Assembly: GCA_007123195.1 (NCBI GenBank) | Contig: SKLO01000115.1 | Coordinates: 1-6,763, forward strand | DNA length: 6,763 bases | Direction: 5' to 3' | Origin: Verrucomicrobiales bacterium | Lineage (GTDB): Bacteria; Verrucomicrobiota; Verrucomicrobiia; Verrucomicrobiales; SKLO01 | Part shown: in pieces, positions 6,500-6,763 of the stretch | How the letters are laid out: the number at the start of each line of letters is the position of its first letter | Position numbering within the stretch: the stretch's first letter is position 1 | Notes under the pieces: model-generated | Databases searched by the model: none | What the model was told of the DNA's origin: nothing | The model's input: the letters and a program-made list of their open reading frames with translations, nothing else | Position numbers and translations under genes: made by a program

Positions 6500-6523
6500 C
6501 ACGGGTCACGGGTCACGGGTCAC
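6500..6523 (+). repeat. Tandem heptamer repeat, CACGGGT x3
   Basis: Three perfect head-to-tail copies of CACGGGT occupy 6500-6520, followed by a partial copy (CACGG, then A). In another phase the unit reads GTCACGG, sharing GTCAC with the heptamer tract at 1983-2010. The tract lies about 175 bases upstream of the membrane protein start. No function can be assigned. Confidence 0.75.
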
Positions 6524-6533
6524 GGACCCATAA

Positions 6534-6546
6534 TATGCCAGGCATA
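6534..6546. repeat. Perfect short palindrome TATGCC-A-GGCATA
   Basis: Two 6-bp half-sites are arranged symmetrically around a single A, a shape typical of an operator for a dimeric regulator. It lies in the AT-richer island and overlaps a TATTAT -10-like box on the minus strand. No regulator gene is in the window. The operator role is inference. Confidence 0.35.
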
Positions 6547-6572
6547 CAGTGAGCACGTCGGCCTGTCTGGGC

Positions 6573-6644
6573 GGATCGAGGATCACATTGTTGACCGTAA
6601 GTCACTGATCACAAACAAGATGCTCGTATGATCCAGGATCGAGG
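6573..6644 (+). repeat. Direct repeat of GGATCGAGG
   Basis: The 9-mer GGATCGAGG occurs at 6573-6581 and 6636-6644, 63 bases apart (six helical turns). The stretch between holds two GATCAC copies and a TGATCA palindrome. It could be paired regulatory sites or a chance duplication. Confidence 0.4.
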
Positions 6645-6721
6645 GGCGGCGCTTGCGACGGGGGATATGCCGGGCGGGTGTCCGGCTCGGGGTCCGGGGA
6701 GGTGAGGGCAGCGGGACGCCA

Positions 6722-6752
6722 CCAGGCTGCCCCGCCCATCTTGGCAGCCTGG
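6722..6752. repeat. Perfect 10-bp inverted repeat at the right edge
   Basis: CCAGGCTGCC (6722-6731) pairs exactly with GGCAGCCTGG (6743-6752) across an 11-base loop. The right arm is followed by a further GGCAGCC and CCCCGCCC, so there is also an 8-base direct repeat, TGGCAGCC. No T-run follows on either strand. It may be the stem of a terminator without a U-tract belonging to a gene beyond the right edge, or a dispersed repeat. Confidence 0.45.
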
Positions 6753-6763
6753 CAGCCCCGCCC

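Larger units (their letters stand above)
6406..6763. other. Gene-free right end of the window
   Basis: No open frame here has convincing coding character on either strand. From about 6529 to 6640 the DNA is AT-richer than the rest of the window. It holds a palindrome, TATTAT on the minus strand (about 6537-6532, -10-like but without a -35), TTGACC at 6591 and TATGAT at 6627 (too far apart to form one promoter). A minus frame entering from the right edge stays open to a TGA near 6606, with a Pro-rich translation, and could be a gene tail, but I cannot support it. Repeats and hairpins are listed separately. Confidence 0.5.

Noticed and set aside
1..6763. CRISPR array, transposase, toxin-antitoxin, defence or biosynthetic cluster
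   Set aside because: I looked for regularly spaced repeats, transposase motifs, paired small genes and cluster enzymes and saw none. The only tandem repeats are the short heptamers.

Overview
This is a GC-rich bacterial chromosome window that looks like ordinary accessory or housekeeping DNA from a member of the PVC group, most likely Verrucomicrobiota. That placement is an inference. It rests on the high GC content, a secreted SASA-family (sialate O-acetylesterase-like) esterase of the type common in Verrucomicrobiota and Planctomycetota, a small four-helix membrane protein of a kind I associate with that group, and the general absence of clear Shine-Dalgarno sites.

Layout from left to right. 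Positions 1-1472 (minus) hold a FAD-dependent oxidoreductase of the phytoene-dehydrogenase-like superfamily. Its C-terminus runs off the left edge. Positions 1473-2171 are a divergent intergenic region of about 700 bases with many small palindromes and short tandem repeats, and no convincing gene. Positions 2172-4280 (plus) encode a complete MsbA-type ABC exporter half-transporter. It is unusual in carrying about 95 extra residues between the first two membrane helices. Convergent to it, positions 4590-4223 (minus) hold a small unknown gene that reads well only if a one-base frameshift near 4433-4475 is corrected. Its 3' end overlaps the exporter's 3' end.

Positions 6326-4673 (minus) are a likely two-gene operon, a membrane protein followed 13 bases later by the secreted esterase. 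Upstream of it lie a strong two-tier hairpin (6354-6405) and a weak candidate promoter (6417-6445). The right end (6406-6763) is gene-free and holds a triple heptamer repeat, a short palindrome, a repeated 9-mer and a perfect 10-bp hairpin.

The genes do not form one obvious pathway. The exporter probably moves a lipid or lipid-linked compound across the inner membrane. The esterase acts outside the cytoplasm, probably removing acetyl groups from carbohydrates. The membrane protein is of unknown function and presumably co-expressed with the esterase. The oxidoreductase has no assignable substrate. I see no CRISPR array, transposase, tRNA, rRNA or defence system. The points most worth checking are the exporter's extra domain, the frameshifted small gene, and the structured leader of the esterase operon.
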